From the NCBI GenBank assembly GCA_017517605.1, contig JAFWYQ010000030.1:1-64000 (forward strand): a stretch of DNA of 64,000 bases, read 5' to 3'. Below the pieces are notes generated by a model, which saw only the letters and a list, made by a program, of their open reading frames with translations, was not told where the DNA came from and ran no database searches. Of this stretch, positions 54,788-62,233 are shown piece by piece (the first letter of the stretch is position 1; every line of letters starts with the position of its first letter). Source of the stretch: Bacteroidaceae bacterium (GTDB taxonomy: Bacteria; Bacteroidota; Bacteroidia; Bacteroidales; Bacteroidaceae). A program made the position numbers and the translations under genes.

Positions 54788-55507
54788 TCACTTCCAAGGA
54801 ATGCGGTAAACCAAGTCGTAGGTAGCTCCAAAGGTGGTATTGTCGCTGGCTCCAAATCCAGGGATGTACCACGGCGAGGCGTTGGGGGCATCCTTCACAT
54901 TGAGGCGCACTTTGTAGCGGAAACTCCAACCCATGTGAAAGTTCTTGTAAATCTGTGCACGCACCCCCACCAACAGTTCGGTCCACAGGGCACTTCCTTT
55001 TATATCAGTAAAGTGAAAAGGCACTTCGCCTCCCCATACGGGGTCAATCATGGGCGGACCGTCCACATCGTAGGTAAAGGAGGTGTAACCAACGCGAAGA
55101 CCGGCATAAATGTATCCAGGAGACTTCTTCTTGTACTGCACGTTGTAGTTAAGTCCCACACGGAAATAGGGCGCGGTGGTTTTGTAATGCAAGTCGGTAT
55201 CCTCGTTTATCGCATCGGTCCGTCCATATCCCACCTCCACAATGGGGAAGAAACGGTTAAGCAAATTCACCTCCAAGGCGGCTTCGGTACTGAAGAAGTC
55301 ACCACCCAAAGCATACCAGCCCGGCCCTACCAAGTCGGTAATCACACTCACACCCTGAAAGGTGGGAATGGAATCCGTCAAGTCGAGCCACTCTGCAATC
55401 CTGCTTCGCTGGGGTTCAACGGGTTGCCGCGTCTTTCTGGTTTGCGCCGATGCCGGTGCTACAGCGAGCAGCAGACTAATTGTTAACAGTATAATAGATC
55501 GTAACAT
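54788..55507 (-). CDS. DUF6048-family exported protein
   Basis: 239 residues with a signal peptide ending at APASA (about 22). The body looks like an eight-stranded outer-membrane-type barrel: alternating aromatic strands such as RVGLNYNVQYK, GYIYAGLRVGYTSFTYDV and LWTELLVGVRAQIY, ending in an aromatic strand (YDLVYRIPWK). DUF6048 is a Bacteroidales family without known function. It overlaps the DUF6452 gene by 32 bp, the usual arrangement. Confidence 0.78.
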   Translation of the reverse strand: MLRSIILLTISLLLAVAPASAQTRKTRQPVEPQRSRIAEWLDLTDSIPTFQGVSVITDLVGPGWYALGGDFFSTEAALEVNLLNRFFPIVEVGYGRTDAINEDTDLHYKTTAPYFRVGLNYNVQYKKKSPGYIYAGLRVGYTSFTYDVDGPPMIDPVWGGEVPFHFTDIKGSALWTELLVGVRAQIYKNFHMGWSFRYKVRLNVKDAPNASPWYIPGFGASDNTTFGATYDLVYRIPWK

Positions 55508-56063
55508 TTTCTTTCAAAGTATTGGTTACCTCCGGATTAACAATCCGTACGGAATCTATCAAATGATGAGTGGACGACACAGATGTTATCCGATAGTGCA
55601 TTACCGTACCACAATCCATCGAGGAGAAATAGGGAAGATTCACATGGTCGACATATACCGTATCGGCCAATCGGGCGCTATAACGGAAGAAGAAGGTGTC
55701 ACGCTCTGACGTAAACGACAAAGGAATCTCCACCCCCTCTGCACCACTCTTACGGTTGAGGAGCACACCCTGCATCTGCTCAACGAGCAACGACAGTTCA
55801 TACCCCTTTGCCACTAACGAATCGATGGGCGACTGACTTACAACCGTATCTGTCGCACTTCGATAGATATATGTGGTGTCATACTCGTTCAGGTTGACCG
55901 ACACAGTCAGTGTATCGAGCAACTTCACGCTCTTGCCTTGCCCATCTACAAAGGAGATACTGCAATAGGACTCGCTGGAGAGCAGACAGTCACTACTCTC
56001 GCATCCTGCCATGCAAACACACAAGCCCCAAACCAGCATTATGACTTTCAGCAGTCTTCTCAT
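55476..56063 (-). CDS. DUF6452-family lipoprotein
   Basis: 195 residues with lipobox VCMAGC (Cys21) and a following Cys-containing stretch (ESSDCLLSSESYC). The rest is beta-rich. DUF6452 proteins are lipoproteins of unknown function paired with DUF6048 proteins; an outer-membrane complex is plausible. The start overlaps the glycosyltransferase stop (ATGA, 4 bp), so the three genes form an operon. Confidence 0.78.
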   Translation of the reverse strand: MRRLLKVIMLVWGLCVCMAGCESSDCLLSSESYCSISFVDGQGKSVKLLDTLTVSVNLNEYDTTYIYRSATDTVVSQSPIDSLVAKGYELSLLVEQMQGVLLNRKSGAEGVEIPLSFTSERDTFFFRYSARLADTVYVDHVNLPYFSSMDCGTVMHYRITSVSSTHHLIDSVRIVNPEVTNTLKENVTIYYTVNN

Positions 56064-57049
56064 ATTTCCTTTTCTATCTGATACTTATTGCGTTCAGGCG
56101 AATTACGGGTCACCAATTCGGCAACAAAGCCGGTCAGGAACAACTGGGTTCCCAATATCATACCCACCAAAGACAAATAGAAATAGGGGGAATCGGTTAC
56201 CAGACGGGCAGGTTCGCCTACCGAGAGGGCATAAAGTTTAGTTCCTCCCACCACACACACGGCAATAAAGCCCAACATGAACATCAGTGTACCCAACAAA
56301 CCGAAGATGTGCATGGGCTTCACGCCAAAACGGGAAAGGAACCACAGGGAAAGCAGGTCGAGATACCCGTTCACAAAGCGGTCGAGGCCAAACTTGGTGA
56401 CACCGTACTTGCGTGCCTGATGCTGCACCACCTTCTCGCCAATGCGTTTGAAACCTGCATTCTTGGCCAAATAAGGAATGTAGCGGTGCATCTCGCCATA
56501 CACCTCGATGTTCTTCACCACTTCGCTACGGTAAGCCTTGAGACCACAGTTGAAGTCGTGCAGATTATGAATGCCCGACACCTTGCGGGCCGTAGCATTG
56601 AACAACTTCGTGGGAATGGTCTTCGACAACGGGTCGTAACGCTTCTGTTTCCACCCAGACACAAGGTCGTAACCCTCCTCGGTAATCATACGATAGAGTT
56701 CGGGGATTTCGTCGGGACTATCCTGCAAATCGGCATCCATGGTAATGACAACACGTCCCTGTGCACGTTCGAACCCACAAAAGAGGGCAGGCGACTTACC
56801 GTAGTTGCGACGGAACTTGATACCCTTTACATAAGGGGACTTTTCCTGCAACTCCTCAATCACTTCCCACGAACGGTCAGTACTTCCATCGTTCACAAAT
56901 ATCACTTCGAAACTGAATCCGTTGGCCTTCATCACCCGCTCAATCCAAGCGTACAATTCGGGCAACGACTCGTCTTCGTTATACAAAGGTACTACCACCG
57001 AAATATCAAGTGATGGTGCCTTCTCCAAATCCTTTTCCTTTATTTCCAT
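56060..57049 (-). CDS. Family 2 glycosyltransferase (DPM1/GtrB-like, two C-terminal membrane segments)
   Basis: 329 residues from the ATG at 57049; a GTG two codons upstream is less likely. GT-A domain with VVPLYNEDESLPEL (about 20-33), VNDGSTDRSWEV, and the DxD motif MDADLQDSPDE (about 112-122). Two membrane segments follow at about 230-255 and 270-295. It resembles polyprenyl-phosphate sugar transferases such as GtrB and ArnC. The acceptor is probably undecaprenyl phosphate; the sugar is unknown. First gene of an operon with DUF6452 and DUF6048. Confidence 0.88.
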   Translation of the reverse strand: MEIKEKDLEKAPSLDISVVVPLYNEDESLPELYAWIERVMKANGFSFEVIFVNDGSTDRSWEVIEELQEKSPYVKGIKFRRNYGKSPALFCGFERAQGRVVITMDADLQDSPDEIPELYRMITEEGYDLVSGWKQKRYDPLSKTIPTKLFNATARKVSGIHNLHDFNCGLKAYRSEVVKNIEVYGEMHRYIPYLAKNAGFKRIGEKVVQHQARKYGVTKFGLDRFVNGYLDLLSLWFLSRFGVKPMHIFGLLGTLMFMLGFIAVCVVGGTKLYALSVGEPARLVTDSPYFYLSLVGMILGTQLFLTGFVAELVTRNSPERNKYQIEKEI

Positions 57050-57088
57050 AAACACATTTATTTAAATTCCCTTGTAGACAAGAGGGAT

Positions 57089-57269
57089 ATATCGCTCCGC
57101 TCTTGGGGAGATAAATACCAATACTCCTGCCCGTAGGGGCAGACCTATGTGTCTGCCCAAATGAACTCGTTTGATAATATCGGGCGAACACATAGGTTCG
57201 CCCCTACGGAATGCATGATGGCAAAACATTTGGCCTTTATCTCCTTCTATCTCCATAAATTCCACTTGC
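57089..57269. repeat. Dispersed repeat element, copy 2, split by a GTAGGGGC hairpin
   Basis: In reverse orientation this repeats the 14050-14152 element (GCAAGTGGAATTTATGGAG, GGAGATAAAGGCC, AAATGTTTTGC ... GTATTGGTATTTATCTCCC, AAGAGCGGAGCGATAT). A GTAGGGGC head-to-head hairpin at 57130-57209 interrupts it in the loop region. It lies between the glycosyltransferase and DUF4199 genes. Confidence 0.8.
57130..57209. repeat. GTAGGGGC head-to-head hairpin element (inserted)
   Basis: Arms CCCGTAGGGGCAGACC...GTCTGCCC and GGGCGAACACATAGG...CGCCCCTACGG, 22 bp apart. The two arms are different variants (CAGAC against CGAAC), so each is self-complementary while the pair only partly matches. Confidence 0.9.
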
Positions 57270-57317
57270 GACTGTGAAACTGATGAGGACTTATGTCCGA
57301 ACTAAAGTTGAGTATTC

Positions 57318-57860
57318 TCAGCTTTGATTTCCCCGCTTCAACGAAACAATGAACGCTGTGGGCAGGGAGAGCATCATTCCATAAAATATATTATTCAAAA
57401 CCAACTGTATCGTCAATTCAATCGGAGACATCGCCGCAATCAGATCCACAGCTTGGCGATACTGTGTCACCATCTCACCCATTTCGGGAGTGGCGTTCTG
57501 CAATTCGTCCAACATGCTGTTGTAGGTTGCCAACATGGTGCCACCATCGATGTAGCGGAAGAATACATAATGGGCCACCGACACCAACAATGCCGCAAAG
57601 GCATACATCAGCAAACAGAACAGCCAAGCCTGCATGAAACCTATCTGCCCGTTCGGACAATAGCGGTTCCTATATTGCCGGACAAAGAAATAACCCAGGA
57701 AAGGAACGGCTGCTGTCAAGCCCAAAAACATCAAGGAAGTGAATGGAATGGTGAAAATCAAAGGCACAAGTGCGAACTTCAAAATCCAAAACACTCCCAT
57801 CGCCGTACCATACATCATGGCACCGTTCACAACCCGATTGGATGAATTATTTGCTTCCAT
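57318..57860 (-). CDS. DUF4199 family membrane protein
   Basis: 180 residues from the ATG at 57860 (MEANNSSNRVVNGAMMYGT). Four membrane segments (about 14-32, 36-55, 70-95, 145-165). DUF4199 is a Bacteroidetes membrane family of unknown function, often beside a family 2 glycosyltransferase, as here. The loop between segments 3 and 4 is long and acidic. No catalytic motif is apparent. Confidence 0.8.
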   Translation of the reverse strand: MEANNSSNRVVNGAMMYGTAMGVFWILKFALVPLIFTIPFTSLMFLGLTAAVPFLGYFFVRQYRNRYCPNGQIGFMQAWLFCLLMYAFAALLVSVAHYVFFRYIDGGTMLATYNSMLDELQNATPEMGEMVTQYRQAVDLIAAMSPIELTIQLVLNNIFYGMMLSLPTAFIVSLKRGNQS

Positions 57861-58010
57861 TATATTATAATAGGTATATACCGCTTGCAAAAGTACGACA
57901 ATTCAAGCAAATAACCGCGCAATTAACATAAGATAATATGTTTTTATTCCTTTGAATCAGGCAAAATAGGAGAAAAAGGGAATGAGACAGACAAAAAACC
58001 ATCCATTTTC

Positions 58011-58041
58011 TTGCTCAAATGCACGAAAAGCAGTACCTTTG
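58011..58041 (+). promoter_or_regulatory. Promoter of the SRP RNA / tRNA-Thr unit
   Basis: TTG (58011-58013), 20-bp spacer, TACCTTTG (58034-58041). The expected start, about 7 bp beyond the -7 box, is close to the first stem base of the SRP RNA at 58054. Confidence 0.75.
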
Positions 58042-58053
58042 CAGCGCAAAAAC

Positions 58054-58149
58054 GGGTAAGTCCTATACGGTCAGCTCCTTTCGAATCCTCCAGGGCCTGA
58101 CCGCAGCAAAGGTAGAAGGTTGTAGCGACGCGATATAGTCAGCTTGCCC
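58054..58149 (+). ncRNA. ffs: Signal recognition particle RNA, bacterial small type
   Basis: About 96 nt that fold into one long hairpin: GGGTAAG/CTTGCCC, CTATA/TATAG, GTC/GAC, GCT/AGC, CCTT/AAGG, and the SRP core CCAGGGCC...GCAGCAAAGG. The conserved GCAGC of the symmetric loop is present. The apical loop reads TGAC rather than GGAA, closed imperfectly (C-C next to C-G). With Ffh it targets membrane proteins. tRNA-Thr follows 4 bp later, with one terminator for both. Confidence 0.82.
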
Positions 58150-58153
58150 ACCC

Positions 58154-58227
58154 GCCTCTTTAGCTCAGTTGGCCAGAGCACGTGATTTGTAATCTCGGGG
58201 TCGTTGGTTCGAATCCGACAAGAGGCT
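58154..58227 (+). tRNA. tRNA-Thr (anticodon TGT)
   Basis: Acceptor stem GCCTCTT/AAGAGGC, discriminator T, no encoded CCA. D arm TAGCTCAGTTGGCCAGAGCA, anticodon loop ATTTGTAAT with TGT, T arm GTTGGTTCGAATCCGAC. 74 nt. Shares the promoter and terminator of the SRP RNA. Confidence 0.95.
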
Positions 58228-58240
58228 CAAAAGAAACGAT

Positions 58241-58271
58241 AAAGGATATGTCACACACGACATATCCTTTT
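58241..58271 (+). terminator. Terminator of the SRP RNA / tRNA-Thr unit
   Basis: AAAGGATATGTC and GACATATCCTTT pair perfectly around ACACAC, followed by TTTTT. It lies 13 bp after the tRNA. Confidence 0.95.
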
Positions 58272-58307
58272 TTTTATTGGTATCCAAGCGTTTGTTTAAA
58301 CACCGAA

Positions 58308-58598
58308 CAGTTACTCCGGGTCAGTCCGAAAACCTGATGGCGTTTTCTTTTTTTATTGGAACACAGAGACACGGAGACACAGAGATTATATATCAGTGAC
58401 GAGTGACGAGCTACAAGCTACGAGTACTGACTGACAACTTGTAGCTTGAATTTGTCTCCTGTAAAGTAAAAAAACTCTGTGTTTTTGTGTCTCTGTGTTC
58501 TAAATAAAAATCGTAGCTGATAACTTGTAGCTTGAGTGTCTCTATGTTCCAACGAAAAGAGGCACAACCGGGTTTTCGGACTGACCCGTTACTCCTAT
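58308..58598. repeat. Large nested inverted repeat (about 290 bp)
   Basis: Outer arms: GTTACTCCGGGTCAGTCCG...TTGGAACACAGAGACAC on the left and the inverse GTGTCTCTATGTTCC...CGGACTGACCCGTTACTCC on the right, about 50-70 bp each. Inside are a CACGGAGACACAGAG / CTCTGTGTTTTTGTGTC pair and a GACGAGCTACAAGCTACGAG / CAACTTGTAGCTTGAA pair. Related sequence lies at 35572-35690. No open frame or transposase is associated. Confidence 0.8.
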
Positions 58599-58604
58599 AG
58601 CCAA

Positions 58605-58846
58605 AGGAACTACCTTACTATACCCACGAAGCCGTCTTTTTATAGGCGCGAAGCCACATTTTTGTAGCGTTTCACCTTTGTGATACACGCGCATCACCCG
58701 TGTGATACACTCGTCTCACAAAGGTGATTCAAGCGTATCACCCTTGTGAGACGACACAAAAAGACGGCTTCGCGCCTATAAAAAGACGGTTGCGTGACCG
58801 TATAAAGACGGTTGCGCAGCTATAGGAAGACGGCTTCGCGACAAGT
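58605..58846. repeat. 22-bp array of 10-11 in-phase units, three sequence types
   Basis: Units start every 22 bp from 58627 to 58825. Type A (CGAAGCC at 58627 and 58649), type B (CACCYnTGTGAT-like at 58673, 58695, 58717, 58739) and type C (AAGACGG at 58761, 58783, 58805, 58827). Type C is close to the reverse complement of type A (GACGGCTTCGCGCC against GGCGCGAAGCC). All share one register. With the repeat at 58308 it fills the 694-bp gap 58228-58921 before gldH. Confidence 0.88.
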
Positions 58847-58921
58847 GGGATATAGGATTAGAAAGGATTAAGGATTAGCACGTAGGGATTAAAGGCGGTT
58901 TAATCCCTGAACTTGAGGATA

Positions 58922-59398
58922 TTACTCCGAACGAACAGTAATACCCACATCGGAAATACCCCTCAAGGAATCGCTCCTCATGCAAGGAATAATCTGCACC
59001 TGTGCCTGATGGCTGCCATCGGAAGGCAAGGAGGCGTAAGGCAAATCCAAGGAATAAAGGCCGAACAATCCTTTTCCTAATGACAGCCCTTCACTGCTGT
59101 ATAAGGGACAACAAATGGTATCGGTCTGCCAATGAGCAGAATCAGCGACATTATGACGAAGCAACAACCGCAGATTGCGGAGGGTGAATGTTTCGGTGTA
59201 ACGGACTCCCACTTCGAAATGATACATGCGGCCAGCAGGCAACACAGGCAGTTCAAACTCCACCGTATCCTTCCATGTCCACACCTGCGGCACGGACGAG
59301 AAGTGACTATAAGACATGTTCCCCCAACCACAAGAGGTTGCCACGGCAAGCCATACGCTTACCATAACAACCTCTTTTATTCGATGCATAAGATTCAT
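58922..59398 (-). CDS. gldH: GldH-family lipoprotein
   Basis: 158 residues with a lipobox, VATSC (Cys23). GldH is a gliding-motility lipoprotein in Flavobacterium; non-gliding Bacteroides keep a homologue of unsettled role, found, as here, beside the PSP1-domain gene and holB. The body is beta-rich (VEFELPVLPAGRMYHFEVGVRY, in two parts; LRNLRLLLRHNV). No other gliding or type IX secretion genes are in the window, so motility should not be inferred. Confidence 0.82.
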   Translation of the reverse strand: MNLMHRIKEVVMVSVWLAVATSCGWGNMSYSHFSSVPQVWTWKDTVEFELPVLPAGRMYHFEVGVRYTETFTLRNLRLLLRHNVADSAHWQTDTICCPLYSSEGLSLGKGLFGLYSLDLPYASLPSDGSHQAQVQIIPCMRSDSLRGISDVGITVRSE

Positions 59399-59399
59399 T

Positions 59400-59497
59400 G
59401 AGTTATGAGTGCTGAGTTATAAGTGCTAAGTTATGAGTGCTGAGTTATGAGTGCTGAGTTATATGTGCTGAGTTATGAGTGCTGAGTTATGAGTTTT
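59400..59497. repeat. 14-bp tandem array, 7 copies
   Basis: Units GAGTTATGAGTGCT start at 59400, 59414, 59428, 59442, 59456, 59470 and 59484 with few substitutions. An inverted piece (ACTCATAACTCAAAACTCAGC) runs into the 3' end of the ricT-like gene near 59518-59548. Together they could form a long stem between gldH and ricT. Confidence 0.9.
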
Positions 59498-59547
59498 AAT
59501 ACCGCATGGCCACTCAGAACTCATAACTCAAAACTCAGCACTCACAA

Positions 59548-60810
59548 CTATTTCGGTTGGGCAGGATTGGAATTGTTCGGATGGTTGTGGTGACGCTTCT
59601 TGTGTTTGCCTCCATTACCTTCCTTGGGAGCATTGTTTCCATCGTTCTTGGGGGCTTCAGCCTGTTGATTGGCAGGCTTGGCACCCTGCCCTTGCTTGGA
59701 AGGCTGCTGACCTCCTCCGCCACCACCTTTGCTCTTTTTCTTTTTCTTCTTGGCTTTGTCAAAGCGGTTGATATTCTCCTGTTCAAGCAGGTCTACCGGT
59801 CGTTTCTCCTCTACCTGTCCCTCTTCTGTAAGGCTCTCTGGCTTCTCCCCCCGACGATTCATATTGATGACTTCAAAAGCACGACGGGCTGTCAGTTCCA
59901 CCAGATTGGCTGCCACATGCTTGTCGCTCGAATAAGTGACCATCCCCTTCAGTATATCGCTCTTGAAGAAGTAGAACTCGCCATCCTTTGTCTCCAGCAC
60001 AATCTCTTTCGACGGCAGACGTTTGAGAGCTTCTACGTATGAATCCACCTCATAGTTAAGACAACACTTGAGCTTGGCACACTGGCCGGCCAACTTCTGC
60101 GGATTGAGGGAGATATCCTGGAAGCGTGCAGCACTGGTAGCTACAGAGACAAAACTTGTCATCCATGTGGCGCAACACAGTTCGCGACCACAAGGGCCAA
60201 TGCCGCCAATACGTCCGGCCTCTTGACGGGCTCCAATCTGACGCATCTCGATACGCACATGGAAAGCCTCGGCCAACACTTTGATGAGCTGGCGGAAATC
60301 GACACGTTCGTCAGCAATGTAGTAGAAGATTGCCTTATTACCATCACCCTGATACTCCACATCGCCAATCTTCATATTCATATTCAATTCGTTGGCGATC
60401 TGACGCGAGCGTATCATGGTTTCATGCTCACGTTGCTTGGCTGCTTCGTATTTCTCCATATCCACGGGTTTGGCCTTGCGATAGATGCGCTTAATCTCAA
60501 CATCCGGACGCATATTCGCCTTCTTCATCTGCAAAGGCACCAGACGTCCCATCAGTGTCACCACGCCAATATCGTGTCCGGGCGAAGCTTCTACGGCAAC
60601 AATATCACCTTTTTCCAACGGAATACGGTTACTGTTGCGATAATATCCTTTGCGGGTATTTTTGAATTGCACCTCCACCAGGTCGTTTTCCTCATCATTA
60701 TCAGGAATATCGGCCAGGTAGTCGTAGGTATTCAGTTGCTTGTCCTGTCGTCCGCATCCGCGGCCACACAAGCCTCCGCTTCCCCATTTAAGTTTTATTT
60801 CATCTGACAT
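59548..60810 (-). CDS. ricT: PSP1-domain protein (RicT/YaaT-like) with a basic disordered tail
   Basis: 420 residues. PSP1 domain with an N-terminal C-rich motif (GLCGRGCGRQD), the central block IGPCGRELCCATWMTSF (about 190-207) and KLKCCLNYEVDSY; these cysteines may bind a metal or Fe-S cluster, as in the B. subtilis RicAFT complex that affects RNase Y and development. The last ~90 residues are Lys/Gly/Gln/Asn-rich and disordered (KAKKKKKKSKGGGGGGQQ then NNAPKEGNGGKHKKRHHNH), probably RNA-binding. Between gldH and holB as in other Bacteroides. The gap 60811-60987 holds scattered AGGAGTT / AACTCCT inverted repeats. Confidence 0.88.
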   Translation of the reverse strand: MSDEIKLKWGSGGLCGRGCGRQDKQLNTYDYLADIPDNDEENDLVEVQFKNTRKGYYRNSNRIPLEKGDIVAVEASPGHDIGVVTLMGRLVPLQMKKANMRPDVEIKRIYRKAKPVDMEKYEAAKQREHETMIRSRQIANELNMNMKIGDVEYQGDGNKAIFYYIADERVDFRQLIKVLAEAFHVRIEMRQIGARQEAGRIGGIGPCGRELCCATWMTSFVSVATSAARFQDISLNPQKLAGQCAKLKCCLNYEVDSYVEALKRLPSKEIVLETKDGEFYFFKSDILKGMVTYSSDKHVAANLVELTARRAFEVINMNRRGEKPESLTEEGQVEEKRPVDLLEQENINRFDKAKKKKKKSKGGGGGGQQPSKQGQGAKPANQQAEAPKNDGNNAPKEGNGGKHKKRHHNHPNNSNPAQPK

Positions 60811-60987
60811 AGTTTATATTAATTTATGTAGTTAAAGGAGTTATCACTTCGTTAGGAGTTGTCAGCTCTACGAGCTTAGGAGTTAAAGCCAAATGATTTG
60901 CAATACTATTGGCAATACTATTGGCTGGCAGACTATGTCTGCAGTAACTCCTTTAACTTCTTTAACTCCTCTAACTCCTCCTATATT

Positions 60988-62103
60988 TTAATTACTTTTC
61001 AATAACATAATCATCTTCAGCGCAAAATCGAAGAACACCATCTTGGGATTCACGTTCTGCTCCACATGCTGTTGTGCAACGGCCAACTCCTCCATAATGC
61101 CTATCACGTTGCGCTCGTTGATAAACGGAGCAAAACGGGTGGAGAAAGCCTGTTCGTCGGGTGTCATATAGACCAACTCCGGGCGGTGGAAGTTGTAGAC
61201 AAAGTTCTCCCGCAACAACCGTTGGCAATATACCAACAGATTCTTCTGACGCTCACGTCCAAGGGCAGCCACCTGTTCGCTCCACAGCTTCATCTCACGT
61301 AACTTACGCTGGTACGACAGGCGCATCAAACTGACAAACAGGTCGAAGAAGAGTTTGTTGTCCTCGCTGATATGTATCGTTTCCAATGCCTTCAACATAC
61401 TGCCATCGGCCAAATGGGCAATGTTGGCAGCATCAACCGGCTGCAGGCCATACTTCTCCTGCAAGGCTTGGGCTATGACCACCTCAGGCAGCTTACGCAA
61501 CTCCATCCGTTGGGTACGGCTCTGTATCGTTGCCAACAACATGTCGGGTTGTTCGCTCACCAACAGGAATACGGTCTGCTTGGGAGGCTCCTCCAACAGT
61601 TTCAGCAGTTTGTTGGCACTTTGTACATTCATTTTTTCAGGCAACCAGATAATCATCACCTTGTAGCCTCCTGCACTGGACTTCAAAGTCAGTTTACGTG
61701 TTATCTCGTCGCTCTCCTTCACACCGATAAGCGGTTGTTGGTTCTCCACCCCCATCGCCTCCATCCATTGAGGAAATCCGAAGTAAGGTGTCTGTAACAG
61801 CACGCTACGCCATTCACGGATAAAGTCGTCGCTGACATTGGCAGATGCCTTCACCGGAAAGACAAAATGAACATCGGGATGCACCAATTTATTGAACTTC
61901 ACACACGACGGACACCGTCCGCAAGCATCTGCTCCCTGACGGTCGGTACAGCACAAGTAACGGGCATACGCCACCGCCAAAGGAAGTTTTCCACTTCCCT
62001 CAGGGCCACACAACAACCGTGCATGAGCCACGCGGCCCTCGGCCACCTCCTGCACCAAGCGTTGCTTCGCCTCCTCTTGTCCGATGATGTCTTTGAAGTA
62101 CAT
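60988..62103 (-). CDS. holB: DNA polymerase III subunit delta'
   Basis: 371 residues. Clamp-loader subunit. Degenerate P-loop LLCGPEGSGKLPLAVAYA (about 30-47), a zinc-binding module CTDRQGADACGRCPSC (about 52-67), and the 'SRTQRMELRKL' arginine-finger-type motif (SRC position). N-terminus IIGQEEAKQRLVQEV is characteristic. It is shorter than DnaX and lacks its C-terminal region, so delta' fits better. The start ATG at 62103 is normal for the family. Confidence 0.9.
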   Translation of the reverse strand: MYFKDIIGQEEAKQRLVQEVAEGRVAHARLLCGPEGSGKLPLAVAYARYLCCTDRQGADACGRCPSCVKFNKLVHPDVHFVFPVKASANVSDDFIREWRSVLLQTPYFGFPQWMEAMGVENQQPLIGVKESDEITRKLTLKSSAGGYKVMIIWLPEKMNVQSANKLLKLLEEPPKQTVFLLVSEQPDMLLATIQSRTQRMELRKLPEVVIAQALQEKYGLQPVDAANIAHLADGSMLKALETIHISEDNKLFFDLFVSLMRLSYQRKLREMKLWSEQVAALGRERQKNLLVYCQRLLRENFVYNFHRPELVYMTPDEQAFSTRFAPFINERNVIGIMEELAVAQQHVEQNVNPKMVFFDFALKMIMLLKSN

Positions 62104-62129
62104 GATCTATTATTTTTTTTTAGCTTTCT

Positions 62130-62210
62130 CTAGAGTCTCTAGACTGTCTAGATTATCTAGATTATCTAGATTGTCTAGAGTTTCTAGAGTTTCTAGATTA
62201 TCTAGAACTT
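62130..62210. repeat. 9-bp tandem array, 9 copies (CTAGAnTnT)
   Basis: CTAG occurs at 62130, 62139, 62148, 62157, 62166, 62175, 62184, 62193 and 62202 without exception. The four-base palindrome makes the array nearly self-complementary. It separates holB and metF. Confidence 0.95.
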
Positions 62211-62233
62211 CCAGTTAATCTCGCTCTCCTATT

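Noticed and set aside
58605..58846. CRISPR array
   Set aside because: The 22-bp units have no constant repeat with variable spacers of equal length, the sequence drifts within each unit, and no cas genes are in the window. The same holds for the other short arrays.
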